Shown here: one piece after another, positions 1 through 11,475 of the stretch
Layout: each line of letters starts with the position of its first letter
Position numbering within the stretch: position 1 is the first letter of the stretch
Origin: Nothophaeocryptopus gaeumannii
Lineage: Eukaryota; Ascomycota; Dothideomycetes; Mycosphaerellales; Mycosphaerellaceae
Length of the DNA: 64,000 nucleotides
NCBI GenBank assembly: GCA_031771865.1
Contig: JASISA010000010.1
Location: forward strand, 1,054,001-1,118,000
Reading direction: 5' to 3'
Translations under genes and position numbers: made by a program
The notes under the pieces: model-generated
Databases searched by the model: none
What the model saw: the letters and a program-made list of their open reading frames with translations, nothing else
What the model was told of the DNA's origin: nothing

Positions 1-1024
1 GGTGAGAGTGATGGGAAAGCCTCCGGGTTGAAGCCGAAGTCGGCACGCCAAGACAACGCGAAAGCAGCGCGTCCCATGTCTCGAACATCACAACACCTTC
101 GACATGCTGCTCCTTCTCATCATGACTCTGTCGAATCCAGATCGCTCTCAAATAGAGTCCCGCCGTCCAGCCCAAGAATGCAATCTCCATCAACAAGCGA
201 CCGCACCCAAACACTCAAGATGTTGCTACAGAGACGGCAAGACGGTCTTCCTGCCGCGTGGTGCATTTTGTGCTGTTCGTACAGAGAGTATGGCTCTGAA
301 CGTTGACGGCCCACTCCTGCGCCAGCAGCCTTTCGGAAGATGGCCTCTTCTGAACACGCGGGGACCACCACATGCTTCAGCACGCAACGTATTCTCCGAC
401 TCCGCGAACACAATACCCTACTGTCTCATGTGAACCACTCGGCGAAGTACACATCTCTTGACGACACGAGTCTGTTGAATAAAGTCAACGCTGACGCTGT
501 TGCAACGGACCGGAGTTCGAGCAAGGCATCATGGGATTACCGTGGAGCGGCACGCTTGTGACCACGGGATGTGAGTTGATCGCCGTTGCAATAGGAAGGC
601 GTCTGTAACTTTCAACCAATGGATTACTGCGCAACTGAGCAAAAAGGTATGGCGCGTGAGGGCCTACTCCATTCACCTCCTCTTGGCTCTTCCCGCGGAG
701 CCGCAGGACGTGTGATACAAAAGCGCTCCAGCACCATCTTCCAGGCATTTGTTGTCATGCCTACAGCCTCCACAGGTCCACTTTGGCAGTGGCCCTTTTC
801 TGGGCAGCCCACGAGAGCCTCAACGAGATCAGCTTCCTATGCGCTATAAGAAATGACACTACAAGCGGCATCCTTATATGCCTTAACACCTTGAGATCCC
901 TGCTCATCCTTTACTGCTGCCAAATTCAAGTCACAGATCCGTTCACCAGTCGTTTCCCTTGAGCTACTCATCTCCGACCTTGAAAACCTCCAACCCTCAT
1001 CCACCCCTCCAGCCATCCTATGAG
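1..1024. other. Gene-free region upstream of the chitinase
   Basis: No reading frame here looks like a protein: the open frames on both strands are short, overlap one another and show no domain, signal peptide or splice pattern. The right end is presumably the promoter and 5' leader of the chitinase gene. An AT-rich TTATATG stretch lies roughly 150 bases before its ATG, but I would not call it a TATA box with confidence. A gene lying mostly to the left of the window could have its last exon here unseen. Confidence 0.5.
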
Positions 1025-2896
1025 ATGCCACCCCCCATATGGCCGACGCGTGCTGCAAGCCTCGCTGTATCTGCTGGGCTCTTGCTGGCTCGCGGTGCAG
1101 TCGGGGCTGATCTTTCTGCGTCGAACAACATAGCTGCCTATTGGGGCCAAAACTCCTATGGACAGGCTTCGGGTGAATTCGCACAACAGCGTCTCTCTTA
1201 CTATTGCGCAAATACGAACCTCGACATCATTCACATGGCGTTCTTGGTGCAAGTATACTCTGGTACAGGTGGGCAACCCGTCATCAACTTTGCTAACTCT
1301 GGGGGTAATTGCACCATTTTCCCAGGTACCGCAACCCTCGACTGTCCGCAGATCGAGGAAGACATCACCACATGTCAACAACAACACGGCAAGACGATAC
1401 TACTCTCGATAGGAGGTGCGACATATCAAGAAGGTGGCTTTGCGAGCGGAGATGAAGCGATATCTGCTGCTGAGTTGGTGTGGAGGATGTTTGGGCCCAT
1501 AAGCTCAGGCGTATCACCTAATCCTAGCAGCAGTAGCAGCGTGACATCGAGCTCAACCACAAGCACGTCCCTTTCGATTGGATCGACGACCTTCTCTTCG
1601 ACAACTACGACCTCAACTTCATCGATATCCACAACGACGCAGCAAACAACGACATCCCTCTCCAGCTCAACCTCATCCCTGGGGTCGACAGCGTCTCTGA
1701 CCCTGACATCCACTACGGACCTAACGACAAGCAGCTCATTCCAATCCACGACGACTTCCGGCACGACCACATCGAGCTTGGAATCTACGATTTTATCGAG
1801 CTCAAGCACCTCCTTCGACACGACAAGCAGTTTCAGTACTACATCTTCAGCTACTGAAACGACCAGCTTCGTCCCTCAACCGAGCCCGACAGATACTGGC
1901 CTCCCTCAGGTGACCTCTACGAGCCGTGGTGAACTCACATCTTCAACTGCATCTGCTACGACTGACCACAGTTGGACCAGAAGTGGATTCATTACTGCTA
2001 CGAGAGGACCCCATCCCTGGAATGGTCAACCTTGCAGCGCAGACAATGCTAACAGTTGGCAGCATACTAACCGTCCAGACAGTTCCTCATGCACTACCTT
2101 TGTATCGACCGGCGTCCGAACACTCGTCACCACCTCAGTCGGTATCTTCACGATCCAAACATCCGAATCATCTCTCTCCGGACCAACACCCACACCCGCG
2201 TCATCCATCCACCCCTCAATCCCATCCTACATATTCGTCAATTCCGACGGCTCAATCAACAAACGCCAACCAACCACAACCGAAACCTTCCGCCCCTTCG
2301 GCAACGCCGTAATCGACGGTTTCGACATCGATCTCGAATCCGCCACAAGCAATTTCAAGCCTTTCGCCGACAAACTCCGTTCCCTCATGGACGCCGCCGC
2401 CGCCGAAACCTCATCGAAGAAATACTACCTAACCGCCGCACCACAATGCCCCTACCCGGACATCCCAGACGAAAGCATGCTAAACGGCGGAACATTCTTC
2501 GATGCGATTTTCGTCGAATTCTACAACAACGTATGCGGGACCAATACTTTCGCATCTGCTGGCTCCAGCACCACCCAAACAAATTTCAACTTCGCGACAT
2601 GGGATCATTGGGCCAAGACGGGGAGTGCCAATGCGAATGTGAAGATTTACCTTGGAGTTCTGGCAGGCCCGACGGCCGCGAGCACAGGATACATTGGGGT
2701 GGATGCATTAACGCGAGTGATTGATTATTGTAGAGGGTTTGGGAGTTTTGGGGGGGTCATGATGTGGGATGTTAGTCAGGCTTATGCGAATACTGGTTTC
2801 GTTCAGGGAGTTAGGACGGCGCTGGACGCTCCATTGTCTAGGGTCAAGAGGAGGGGAACAAGGAAGTTCAGGAGAGGGGGGAGAGAGAGCGGTTAG
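1025..2896 (+). CDS. Secreted GH18 class III chitinase with a large Ser/Thr-rich insertion in the catalytic domain
   Basis: Single-exon gene, 623 residues. It is predicted to hydrolyse beta-1,4-GlcNAc bonds of chitin outside the cell. The first in-frame ATG (1025) gives an N-terminal signal peptide ending near ARGAVGA. Then come the GH18 start (NIAAYWGQN), the SIGG strand near residue 127, and the catalytic DxxDxDxE motif as DGFDIDLE near residues 431-438, with the acid glutamate present. The barrel closes with GGVMMWDVSQAY near residue 578. Between WRMFGP (about residue 158) and RPFGNAVIDGFD (about residue 424) sits a stretch of about 260 residues dominated by Ser and Thr, where other class III chitinases have a short loop. 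It has no stop codons, so it is not an intron. A Lys-Arg pair (about residue 412) is a possible Kex2 site. The C terminus is very basic and shows no GPI signal. The family call is secure; the role of the insert is unknown. Confidence 0.9.
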   Translation: MPPPIWPTRAASLAVSAGLLLARGAVGADLSASNNIAAYWGQNSYGQASGEFAQQRLSYYCANTNLDIIHMAFLVQVYSGTGGQPVINFANSGGNCTIFPGTATLDCPQIEEDITTCQQQHGKTILLSIGGATYQEGGFASGDEAISAAELVWRMFGPISSGVSPNPSSSSSVTSSSTTSTSLSIGSTTFSSTTTTSTSSISTTTQQTTTSLSSSTSSLGSTASLTLTSTTDLTTSSSFQSTTTSGTTTSSLESTILSSSSTSFDTTSSFSTTSSATETTSFVPQPSPTDTGLPQVTSTSRGELTSSTASATTDHSWTRSGFITATRGPHPWNGQPCSADNANSWQHTNRPDSSSCTTFVSTGVRTLVTTSVGIFTIQTSESSLSGPTPTPASSIHPSIPSYIFVNSDGSINKRQPTTTETFRPFGNAVIDGFDIDLESATSNFKPFADKLRSLMDAAAAETSSKKYYLTAAPQCPYPDIPDESMLNGGTFFDAIFVEFYNNVCGTNTFASAGSSTTQTNFNFATWDHWAKTGSANANVKIYLGVLAGPTAASTGYIGVDALTRVIDYCRGFGSFGGVMMWDVSQAYANTGFVQGVRTALDAPLSRVKRRGTRKFRRGGRESG

Positions 2897-3217
2897 TGTA
2901 TAAGAGGTGTTTGGGAGGAGAAGAGCGATGCATTGGGAGGAGTTAAACTGGGCATGTTGACGGGCTAGATGGTGTTTGTATGAATTTGACGACTTGTAAT
3001 GTTTTGCTTATGGGATAATGATGAATGAATGAAGAATGATATTGGCTGGCTGGCTGCAGGGTAAATCACCGTCTTCTCACGAGAGGACTGTGCCCAGGAG
3101 GTGTGAAAGATTTCTCCAGTAGTAATGGTCACATTCAGTGCAAGACGGCGGCAGTCCGCATCACTTTCCAATGAATACCACATACATACACACGCAGGCT
3201 GTGTCCAGCTGCACTGG
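2897..3217. other. Convergent 3' region
   Basis: This space separates the ends of the plus-strand chitinase and the minus-strand F-box-like gene. It should hold the 3' untranslated ends of both. I see no further gene and no strong hairpin. Confidence 0.5.
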
Positions 3218-4581
3218 TTACTCAATGAATGCTTCCAAAGAAGAATCTGCTTCCAACCACATCTCATCTTCGTCGCTCCCTTCCAATGTAGTCCAGCCGC
3301 CCTCCGGTGCAACATCCTCGAAGTTTCCAGTCGGGAAAGTTACTCTGCTCCATCCTGATGCACCCAGCTTAGCCTGCATAATCATCAGAGGTGAGCCGAG
3401 AACTCATGTGAGATTGTCTTACCTTGGCTGAAGCGGCAGTTCTGCCATTTGAGGTCTGCGCCCTCGACAAGTTCGGCGGCGGTAAGTTCACCCCTTGAGT
3501 AAATCCATCAGTACAGTGCTCACTTTAGGCTCACCCCAGAATCAACTCACATTTCCACGTCATATGTAGCAGGAGGTGACTGATACTCCCCTCGCCATGT
3601 ACCTTCATACACATATTTGAGCTCCAAGTAGACTTCGAGATTCGGCCTCACGGTCTTGACGGCCTCAATCAACTCTTCGAGCGCACTCCGAAATGTGCTG
3701 GTGCCACTGAAGCCTTTGCGACACCCCACATCAAGCGCAGACCCACGGTGATCCCAAGGTGGCCGTGTCAATTCGATGCGCATGAAGAGATGCAGCGACC
3801 GTAATCCAGGTAACTGAGACAACAGAGATGGCATACCCGCAGTAGCAGTATAGATGGTCGCGGGGTACTTCTGCCTCCCTATTGGTATCTCGAAGTCAAG
3901 CGTGAGTTGCAAATGGCGTAATGGATGCGGCAAACCGAATATTGCTGGTGGAAGTATAGCCAGACGTTGATTGTCAACCCGTTGAAAGTCGACAGACACA
4001 CTGAAGATGGAGCGCTCCAGCAGTGCTTGTTCCGCCAGCGGCAGTAGATACTCTCCACCAGGTGCTATGCCTAGGAGCTCAATGGCTGCCGATCCGAGAG
4101 TGCGATCATTCACGAACGTTGTGAGAGGGGATGTCGCGATCACCACATACTCCAGAATCTGGATGCTGAGTTCCTTGGGTAATTTCTCAGCGATGGCTCT
4201 TATCAGCTTCCGATTCTGCTGCCAGCCGGCGATTGCTCTCAGACAATGCAGTCGGTGCTCGTAGATAGCGCATTCGTGACCTTGGGAGTAGTGTTTGATG
4301 GGAGACTGGCATCCTTGTCGTTCCAGCGAGCGCAAGGCAGCTTCTTCGAGGTGGGGGTTTTGCTCGATCTTCCAGGCAGCACGCTGGACGACTGGTTCCC
4401 ATTTCGGACGACGAGAGAGCTCGTCCGGAGAGAGCATAGAATAGAAGGAGCCTTCATTGCCTGTCCGAGGATTCACCCAATTCCAGCACCGTTTATCCGG
4501 TTGAAGAGGGTCATCTGCAGAAGAGTTCGCCCGCGGCCTCCCGCTGGTGACTATCCTCCCGCTGCGGCGAGAGGACGCCAT
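3218..4581 (-). CDS. F-box-like fungal protein of unknown function, three exons
   Basis: Proposed exons are 3551-4581, 3423-3462 and 3218-3373, giving 408 residues. The start at 4581 (MASSRRSG) is chosen because residues upstream of it look like leader. Intron 1 uses a GTGAGT donor and a GTCGAG acceptor. Intron 2 is a clean 49-base GTAAGA...TATGCAG intron. The last exon is supported by a long sensible acidic frame ending at a TAA at 3218. The middle 40-base exon is the least certain, because the GGCAG acceptor 21 bases further in also keeps frame. Around residues 140-160 the segment KLPKELSIQILEYVV resembles the first helices of an F-box; the rest is not recognised. It shares a 257-base head-to-head promoter region with the TGS1-like gene. 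If it is an F-box protein it would recruit substrates to an SCF ubiquitin ligase, but that is inference. Confidence 0.65.
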
Positions 4582-4838
4582 AAGTCTTTCACTGCGACGA
4601 GCAATTTTGTTGGTCACGGAGCAGTTTCGGTGGTGAATTCGATGAGTGCAGCGAAAGAGTGTTGGTGCTTCGAGCTTGGTGGACAGTCTGGTTTGTTTCG
4701 TAAACAGAAGTGTGAGGTTGTGGTGAAGGGAGTTGAAAGGACCGATGCGAGCCTCGACTTCTGGCAATGACATCACTTTTGACAATGGTCTTTCAATTTC
4801 GGCTTCGGCTTCGTCAACTTCACCAAAACTTCTTCATC

Positions 4839-5599
4839 ATGCCAGCAGCAAGCGAGGTGCCAGAAGGCGTTCACAACTACACTGAAATTGAACATGTGCC
4901 GTACGACATCCGCAAATACTGGCTGCAGCGGCACAACATCTTCTCCAAATACGATGAAGGCGTCTGGCTGACAGACGATGGTTGGTTTGGCGTCACGCCT
5001 GAGCCTGTCGCAAAGTGAGCTTCACACCTAAGACATCGATCGATATCCTGCTGATTGTCTGCAGCAAAATCGCCGAGCATGTCGCTACCGCCAACCCGTC
5101 CAAGACTGTCCTGATTGACGCGTTTGCCGGATCTGGAGGCAACGTGATCGCCTTTGCCTTGTCTGGCCGCTGGAAGCAGATCTTCGCCGTGGAGAAGGAC
5201 GCAAAGACACTCGCGTGCGCAAAGCACAATGCAGAGATCTATGGTGTTGCGAAGAAGATCTTCTGGATCCAAGGCGACATCTTCGACATGCTGAAGACTC
5301 GACTGAAGGCAGCTTCCAAGAACGCCGTCATCTTCGGCAGCCCTCCATGGGGAGGACCTACCTACACTGACTGGGACGTCTTCGACTTGTCCTACATGGA
5401 GCCTTACAACTTCACCCACCTGTACGATGCCTTCTCCAAGATGGCCACTGAGGTTGTGCTCTACCTCCCACGAACATCGGATGTACGACAATTGGCAAAG
5501 TACGCGAAGACGGATGAGAAGCTCCAGATCACACACTACTGTATGCGCGGTGCCAGCAAGGCACTCTGCGTGTTCTATGGCTCATTTGGATTGGAGTGA
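4839..5599 (+). CDS. TGS1: Trimethylguanosine synthase-like RNA cap methyltransferase
   Basis: Two exons, 4839-5014 and 5065-5599, 236 residues. The 50-base intron has a GTGAGC donor, a GCTGAT branch-like site and a CTGCAG acceptor, and joins in phase 2. Members of this family hypermethylate the m7G cap of snRNAs and snoRNAs to m2,2,7G using S-adenosylmethionine. Visible signatures are the SAM-binding DAFAGSGGN loop (residues 77-85), an acidic EKD (near residue 104) and the catalytic SPPWGGP motif (near residue 150), whose Trp stacks on the cap guanine in known structures. The N terminus (IEHVPYDIRKYWLQRHNIFSKYD) also matches the family. Length is that of the compact fungal enzyme, lacking the long animal N-terminal region. 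Nucleolar or nuclear action is expected from the family. Confidence 0.9.
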
Positions 5600-5773
5600 A
5601 ACCAGGTCATCTCAACTTGCGACTGAGAATTCCTTGCCGTTGGAGACACCGCGATCGCGCGGGCAGGAACTACATCCCTATCCCACAGCAGAGCGGCGGC
5701 TGCAGGCCTTTGGAGTAACCATCATGATAAGCAGCTCAGATGGCTGCGCTTCGAACTGCCTGAGAATTACAGA

Positions 5774-7814
5774 CTATACCGCCAGCGGCACCCTGTGCCA
5801 CGCATTGCCGAGGAGTCCGCGAAAGTTCCACGTCTCATCGAAGTTCTGAGGCTGGGTGTTGTACCCTTCATCAACAGCCTTCACCACGAACTCAGGTTGC
5901 TGGCCCTTAGGCAGCTGGTCTTCTGACCACGCGATCCTCCATAGCGACCAAGCCCATCTTCTTGCGCCTTTTGCGTCATCCTTTTGCACACATGCTTGCC
6001 TCCAGGTCTTCCCGCCATCTGCGGACACGTCCACTCGTACAATCCTCCGACCTCCGCCGCTGTAAGCGAAACCGGAGACAGCTACCGGAGCATCGGATTT
6101 CTCCCCCTTGCTCTGGATGATTCTTGTGATGGCACTTTGTACAGGCATCTCCTGGATACTTTGCGCTTCCTCCCAATCCTCGGCCGTAAGATCCGCTGCT
6201 CGAACGTTCGGGCTAAAGCACTTGTAGTCTCGCTGGTGCCAATTGCTCTGCGATTCATCACAGCTCAGTCTGACTTTGCCCAGCCACTTCACGCTGCGCG
6301 TCGCAACACTACCAGGAACAATGGCACGAAGCGGCCCACCATGATCGCGTGGCATTTGCTCTCCATTCATCTTCCACGCGATAAGAACATCGGAAGCTGG
6401 ATTCAAGGCTGTCTGAAGTGGTATCGACTGTTCGTATGTGTCTTCGGGTGCCACAAAATGGACATGTCTATCGGCGTCTGGGTCATTCGGACACGCTTCG
6501 CAGGCCTTGCTCACGTCGTATCCTGCATCGAGCAAGACATCTCTGAGGCGCACGCCTGCAAGGATTCGGAACGTTAGCGGACGACTCATTCAAGCATCGA
6601 TGCCTTGTGACACTGACCCGTGAACTCAGCATTGCCGATGGCCCCAATGTCCCATTGGAGCCCGGAAGTCTTGCCGTTTGCTGCTTTATTCATATGAGCT
6701 CTTCGGTTGCCTGCACATTGGAGAGTCACGGTAATAGTATGCTCCTGAAATTTGTTCTGCAGATCCTCCATCGAGTAGGAAAGTTCTTCGCCGTCTGACA
6801 GCTCGATCTCCAGCTTGTGCTTCCTCGGATCGAGCTTTGGGACCCACAGGTGTTGTCGCACGAAGAATAATCTCAAAGGCGTGATAAAGTCACTTAGAAG
6901 CTTTCCGGGTGTCTCTGCATTACACGGTTTCGCTGTCTGGACGATCAACTCTGGGTCGCGTTCTGGATCGTCTTTGAAAGGATCATCGATAGCGGGTATT
7001 CCATCTGCGCTCAACATGGACCAGTTGATATTTCCGTCAGAATCCAAGTCTCGTCCATCGATCTCGCCGATACGATACTTCTCCAGGATTTCCAGAACCT
7101 CCGGCTTGTTATGAATACTGAATAGCTTCCAGAATGGATCGATTGAGCCTCCAAGAGCACGGAGTATAACTTTTCCGCCCGGATGCATTTCGACGAACTC
7201 GGTAATATCGTACACAGCAGTGCCACGAATCACCCATTTAGTCGGCGAGTCTTTGTCATGCTTGACGACTTTTTCCAAACGATACCTGCCCGCGGCCGGA
7301 GCTTCGACCATGTCAGCCCACTTGCATCTGTTTGGATTTTAAAGCGATGCAGAGCAACGACAGGTCCGTCGCTCATGTCGTGAACGCAATTCGCAAAGAC
7401 TGTCTTACCTATCGAATCATCAACACTGATGGGGCCGTCTTCGCTTGAGATATCTTGTTCCTTCGTCCAAGACACCACTGGAGCTGCCAAAGCAGCAACG
7501 ACGGACGCCCCAAACAGTATCGCCAACGGCCCCGCAGCATTCGATGTCTTCGGTTGTCCTCGACGACCCTCCCACGTCGTCGACCTTCTGATGCCATTCC
7601 ACTGCAGGAACTGTTGTTGTCGATTACATCTCTTCATGAACCCAGGCCCACTCTTTCTGGTCGCCCCGGGCGCAATTTGACCAACATGATTCGTCGGCGA
7701 CGTTCTGAGGCCTCGAAAAGGCCCAATCGGAGCCCACGCCGGTCCTGAAGCTTTGTCGAGTGAATTCCGAACGCCGGAGAGGAGTTTGGATCGAATTGGG
7801 CCTGTTTTGGCCAT
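5774..7814 (-). CDS. Mitochondrial sulfite oxidase (cytochrome b5 plus molybdenum cofactor domains)
   Basis: Proposed exons are 7409-7814, 6618-7301 and 5774-6555. The second intron (62 bases, GTCAGT, branch GCTAAC, TTGCAG) is clear. The first (107 bases, GTAAGA to GTCGAAG) is inferred from frame. Translation may begin at 7814 (621 residues) or at an internal ATG at 7637 (564 residues); both give an Arg-rich presequence followed by a hydrophobic anchor. Next comes a cytochrome b5 domain with the heme ligand motif HPGG and a second His in SIHNKP. The molybdopterin domain includes LQCAGNRR, whose Cys ligates molybdenum, and a C-terminal dimerisation domain follows (SADGGKTWRQA). No FAD/NADH module is present, so it is not nitrate reductase. 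Sulfite oxidases convert sulfite to sulfate and pass electrons to cytochrome c in the intermembrane space. Confidence 0.85.
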
Positions 7815-8478
7815 TTCTACTGCCTTCAGCAGCCAAAGAGAGCATCCAGCGATTGCGTGATTCTGGGAAAAACGCTAGGGGCGGGGACGGCATGGTATCC
7901 TATTCTGAGGAGGTTCACGTGACTGACATCCTTCATGGATGTTTGCCGACCGACCGGTGAGCTCTACGTTGCAGATGCGAGGCTCCGTAGATCAGAGACG
8001 CGAGACAAACTGCGTGTCAGGCGAATCGGAACAGTTCACGATGCGTTGAGGTGTATCAGGTAGCTCTCATTGGTATCGTGAGGCCCACAGAGTGCGTGGG
8101 AGGTTGACATGAATTGGCTCGGCCGCAGTTTGCTCTCTGGTGAGTGCTTGCTATGAGAGCTGCCCTCGTCAAGACCTTCGGAGTACGAGTCCGAATCAAC
8201 ACCATACCGTGCATGGCTCTCAATATGCTGGCGAACGGCTTGGAATGGACTAAGCGGAAGAAACGCTCTTCTTGATTGCTGTCAGACGCTCCGGCCGCTT
8301 GGCTAATATTCAAGTATACCATATGCTTAGCCACAGCTCAATCTGGATTCTTATCGGTGAGAAGCTGTCCCAAAGCCTCACGAAGCTCCCTCATTACTTG
8401 TCTGTGGCCATTATGGATGCCGTACAATCTCAAAAGAAGACGTACAATCAAACCCCTACCGAAAAGTCAGCCTTGCGC
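7815..8478. other. Intergenic region between sulfite oxidase and the rhodopsin-like gene
   Basis: Holds the upstream region of the sulfite oxidase gene and the 3' region of the rhodopsin-like gene, both on the minus strand. Open frames of 90-110 codons occur on both strands but show no coding character. I see no repeats or RNA gene. Confidence 0.45.
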
Positions 8479-9792
8479 TCAAGGCTTCTCATCAGGAAAG
8501 AAAGGTACCAGATTCTCCCGACTCTCCATCGGCGCCCATTCTTCCCTTCGACGCTCAACTTGCTCGACAACAGTGGTGACTTTGATGCCATCGCTATTTC
8601 TCTCTAGCCCTGTCTGATCTCTGTTGCTTGCTCGACCTTCAACATCAGTGTCAGCAATCCGCACACGGCCATGCTTTCGACCTTTCCTGCCTAATTGTGA
8701 CATATGCCTATGTCCAATTTTCGGATCCCATTCTCCGCTTCGATCTGCAACGCATTCTGTCCGCGACTTGCTTTGGCCTCCACTGATGCTGAGCTCGATG
8801 TCGGGCGTGAGTTCGCTTCGGGACGCCGCAGTTGTGAACAAAGTCGGGCAGAACTTAGTCACTAGGCCTTTCAGAGTCGGCAGGCAGCTGGCGATGATGC
8901 CCACTGTAGCCTCCAGAACAGCCCAGAGAGCAGCTAGAGGATTGTCCCAACTCTGATCTGTCGACACGGCTATCGCATACAGCGCGTGGAAGCGAATGAT
9001 GGAGATGATGCAAATTACGCCACCGAGGCCGAACACCGCCATCAACACATATCGTTGTCGTTTCGGGAGGTTCAGGCTATTCACGACTGGCAAAGGCAGC
9101 ACGGTCGTCGCAATGTCCGTTGCGATGTTGAAGCTCGAATTGAAGAACCTAACAACCACACGTTAGCACCTCAATTCGAACCACCCCAGCTGGCACATCC
9201 AACTCACCACAACGGCAACCTCGTCAAACACTTTCCCGGCGTATCTGGCTCCCAAAAATGACTGACTGGCTGACACAAATCAATCGATACCATCACCGTC
9301 CAGAGCATGAAAATCGTCATCACCGCAAACAAAACAAACGAAGCAATCCGAAACTTCGGAATCTGTCCAAAAATCCTCAAACACTGCAGCACAATAGACA
9401 ACTTGGGCGAGTCCAAGACCCAAATACTAATTCCAGATAGATATCCAGAACCAGAAGAGCAGATTATGTTCTTCCTCATCCGTGAGCGTGGCTGCATGTC
9501 TTCCAAGGCCGTAGTGCACTACACCAACAATCAGCACCCCTCTTTCCCTTTTCCCTTTCCCACTTCTCTGTTCCGTGTATGTTCCTTACGCACCTTGTTT
9601 CATAATACACGCCGAAGACATCGTCGTAAACACCAAACTCGCAGTAACAAACAAATCATCCAGTCCCGGACTCCTTACAATCCTGAAACGCGTCCAGAGG
9701 CGGAGAAAGACGCATATGGTTGCGAGGGTGGTGAAGGTCATGACGACTGATATGACGGTTTCTGGTGATGCATGGCCGCTTGGTTTCTTCAT
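8479..9792 (-). pseudogene. Fungal rhodopsin-like seven-helix membrane protein, reading frame interrupted
   Basis: Exons read as 9594-9792, 9208-9518 and 8479-9148, with good introns (75 bases, GTGCGT...GTGTAG; 59 bases, GTGAGT, branch GCTAAC, TTAG). The protein matches the fungal rhodopsin-like domain family. Exon 1 has the first helix and RLWTRFR. Exon 2 starts with the family motif GLGRH and later has KLSIVLQCLRIFG and CQPVSHFW. Exon 3 has FNIATDI, LPLPV, further helices and a long hydrophilic tail. The GLGRH and KLSI parts are in different frames. Exon 2 has one base too many for the frame of exon 3, and the first frame meets a TAG at 9427-9429. Removing one C of the CCC run near 9404-9406 would give the expected LAKLSI continuation. 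So the gene is damaged, or the sequence has an error here. Related proteins include Pth11-like receptors, but ligand and role cannot be told. Confidence 0.7.
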
Positions 9793-10727
9793 GTTGGTCG
9801 GCTGCCGTTGTTGTTGGTGATGGCGAGCTGTGTTTCAGGCGTGAGGTTTCTTTACTGCGGCGGCGGGGTGGTGTTGACCAGACGTCTGGCGACCAACACA
9901 GAGTTATTATGTGGTGCTGACGGCCATGATGCTTTTGTTGATGGAGTTTCGACGGAAGGGTGAACGGAAAGCATGCGAGGTTGAATGCTGGATGCTTGTC
10001 AGCGTACGACCAGCGTGCCTGGTAAGGGTCGCGATGAGCCGGGAAGCCGTGGTTGGTGAGAAGGGGAACAATGTTTGTATCGGATCAACCGTGACAGGGA
10101 GAGTCTGGAGAACCTTGTTGTCAACAGCAGCGTTTGATGGATACCTATGTCAAATGAGTGCCCAATGGCAATGACCTTAACAAGCAAAACTCCCGACTCC
10201 CACTCCGATCAGTCTCTCATCTGTGCTCCTTCTCATTGTGGACAACGACGTCTCTTCTTCTTCTTCTCTGATGGGCTCTCAACGATGATGAACTCATCAG
10301 CTCTCAACCAGTCCTCCACTTGCTGATTGGTTGGTGCTGGCGATGTCGACCTCTGGGCCGGCGGCGTCTGCGATGGTGCCGGCTGGTGAGATGCCACGGC
10401 GAGTCAATGGCTGCCGCTGAATGTTGTTGACGTGTATCGCTGCCGTGTTGCAATGTTGCAATTTCGGTAGAAGGAAGAGGGAAGTAGAGAGAAGTGGGCT
10501 TGAAGTTGGGCGCCGGCATCTGCATCTGCGTCTTCTCCTTCATTCTCCTGCTCGCTGTTGATTATTGCGACTTCCACCTGCTGGCGCATGATTTGCAATA
10601 AGAGCGACGAGCTCAGTCGCGTTGCGGCAGGAAGTGATGAGGCCGGAATTGGCTGCGACTTCTGACCGGGTCATCATTTCTGTGTCTATCAGTCTATCAC
10701 ATGCAACTGTAGTCTCCACGAGCTCGA
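9793..10727. other. Gene-free region
   Basis: Upstream of the rhodopsin-like gene and downstream of the histidine phosphatase gene. It contains a short CTT-rich run near 10252-10268. No frame has the look of a protein. I see no RNA gene or long repeat. Confidence 0.45.
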
Positions 10728-11475
10728 CTAAAGGTGTCCATTGGCTAGGATGTCGGCTTCAGTCGAGGAGGGTGCATACCCACCCGCAACAGCAACTTCC
10801 TTACCTGACTCCTGCCACAGGAAGCAGTCATCGGAGTCCACCGTCTTTGGGTCGAAAATAAATATCATCGCCTCGGCATTCTTCCACATGTACCCACTCG
10901 GCCCGTTCGCACTTGCCGTAATCTGTCTCAGAATATCCCCATGCGCGACAAGCACGATCGTCTTCTCGGGCCGATCCCTCAGGAATCGCCGAACCCACCT
11001 CGCTCTGTTTGCAATGGATTTACCGTCTGGTGCCCAGAAGCCCTTCTTGGAGATCCAGTCTGGTGTGAGGCGCGAGAGGTCAAATCCGGCAAATTCTGGG
11101 TCGGCTTCAAGGACTTCTTTCGGAGAGCCGGTATCGCAAGGAAAGTCGTTGCATTCTTGGGCTTGAGGAAGGCAGATAACGTTTTCGATTCCGAGGCGGT
11201 TGATGGCGTCTTTCCAACCAAGTATAGTGGTCTGGAGGGTTCGTTTGAGGGGTGAAGAGACGACCAGGTCGACTTCTTGAGCGATTTTTTTGACTTGCGG
11301 CGCAAGAGACGCGGCTTGCTTCTTGCCGAGTGCAGTCAGGGGTGCATCGGGAACTGTACACTGTTAGATGGTGATTTTGAGTTGATGCAGTTGATGACAT
11401 ACTGTAGTAGTCCAAATCCACGTTGTGCTCTGCTTGCGCGTGCCGCGTGAGAATGATTCGTGAAGTTGGCGCCAT
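10728..11475 (-). CDS. Histidine phosphatase (phosphoglycerate mutase-like) superfamily protein
   Basis: Two exons, 11403-11475 and 10728-11353, 232 residues. The 49-base intron has a GTATGT donor, CTAAC branch and TACAG acceptor, phase 1. The N terminus carries the catalytic motif TRHAQAEHN (residues 9-17), where the usual RHG is RHA as in many fungal relatives, so the phospho-accepting His is present. PLTALGKKQA (about residues 29-38) and SPLKRTLQT follow, and the second catalytic His lies in VLVAHGD (near residue 157). Such proteins are cytosolic phosphatases of small molecules or proteins. The sequence does not show which substrate, and it lacks features of the glycolytic mutase. No signal peptide or membrane segment is visible. 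Confidence 0.85.
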
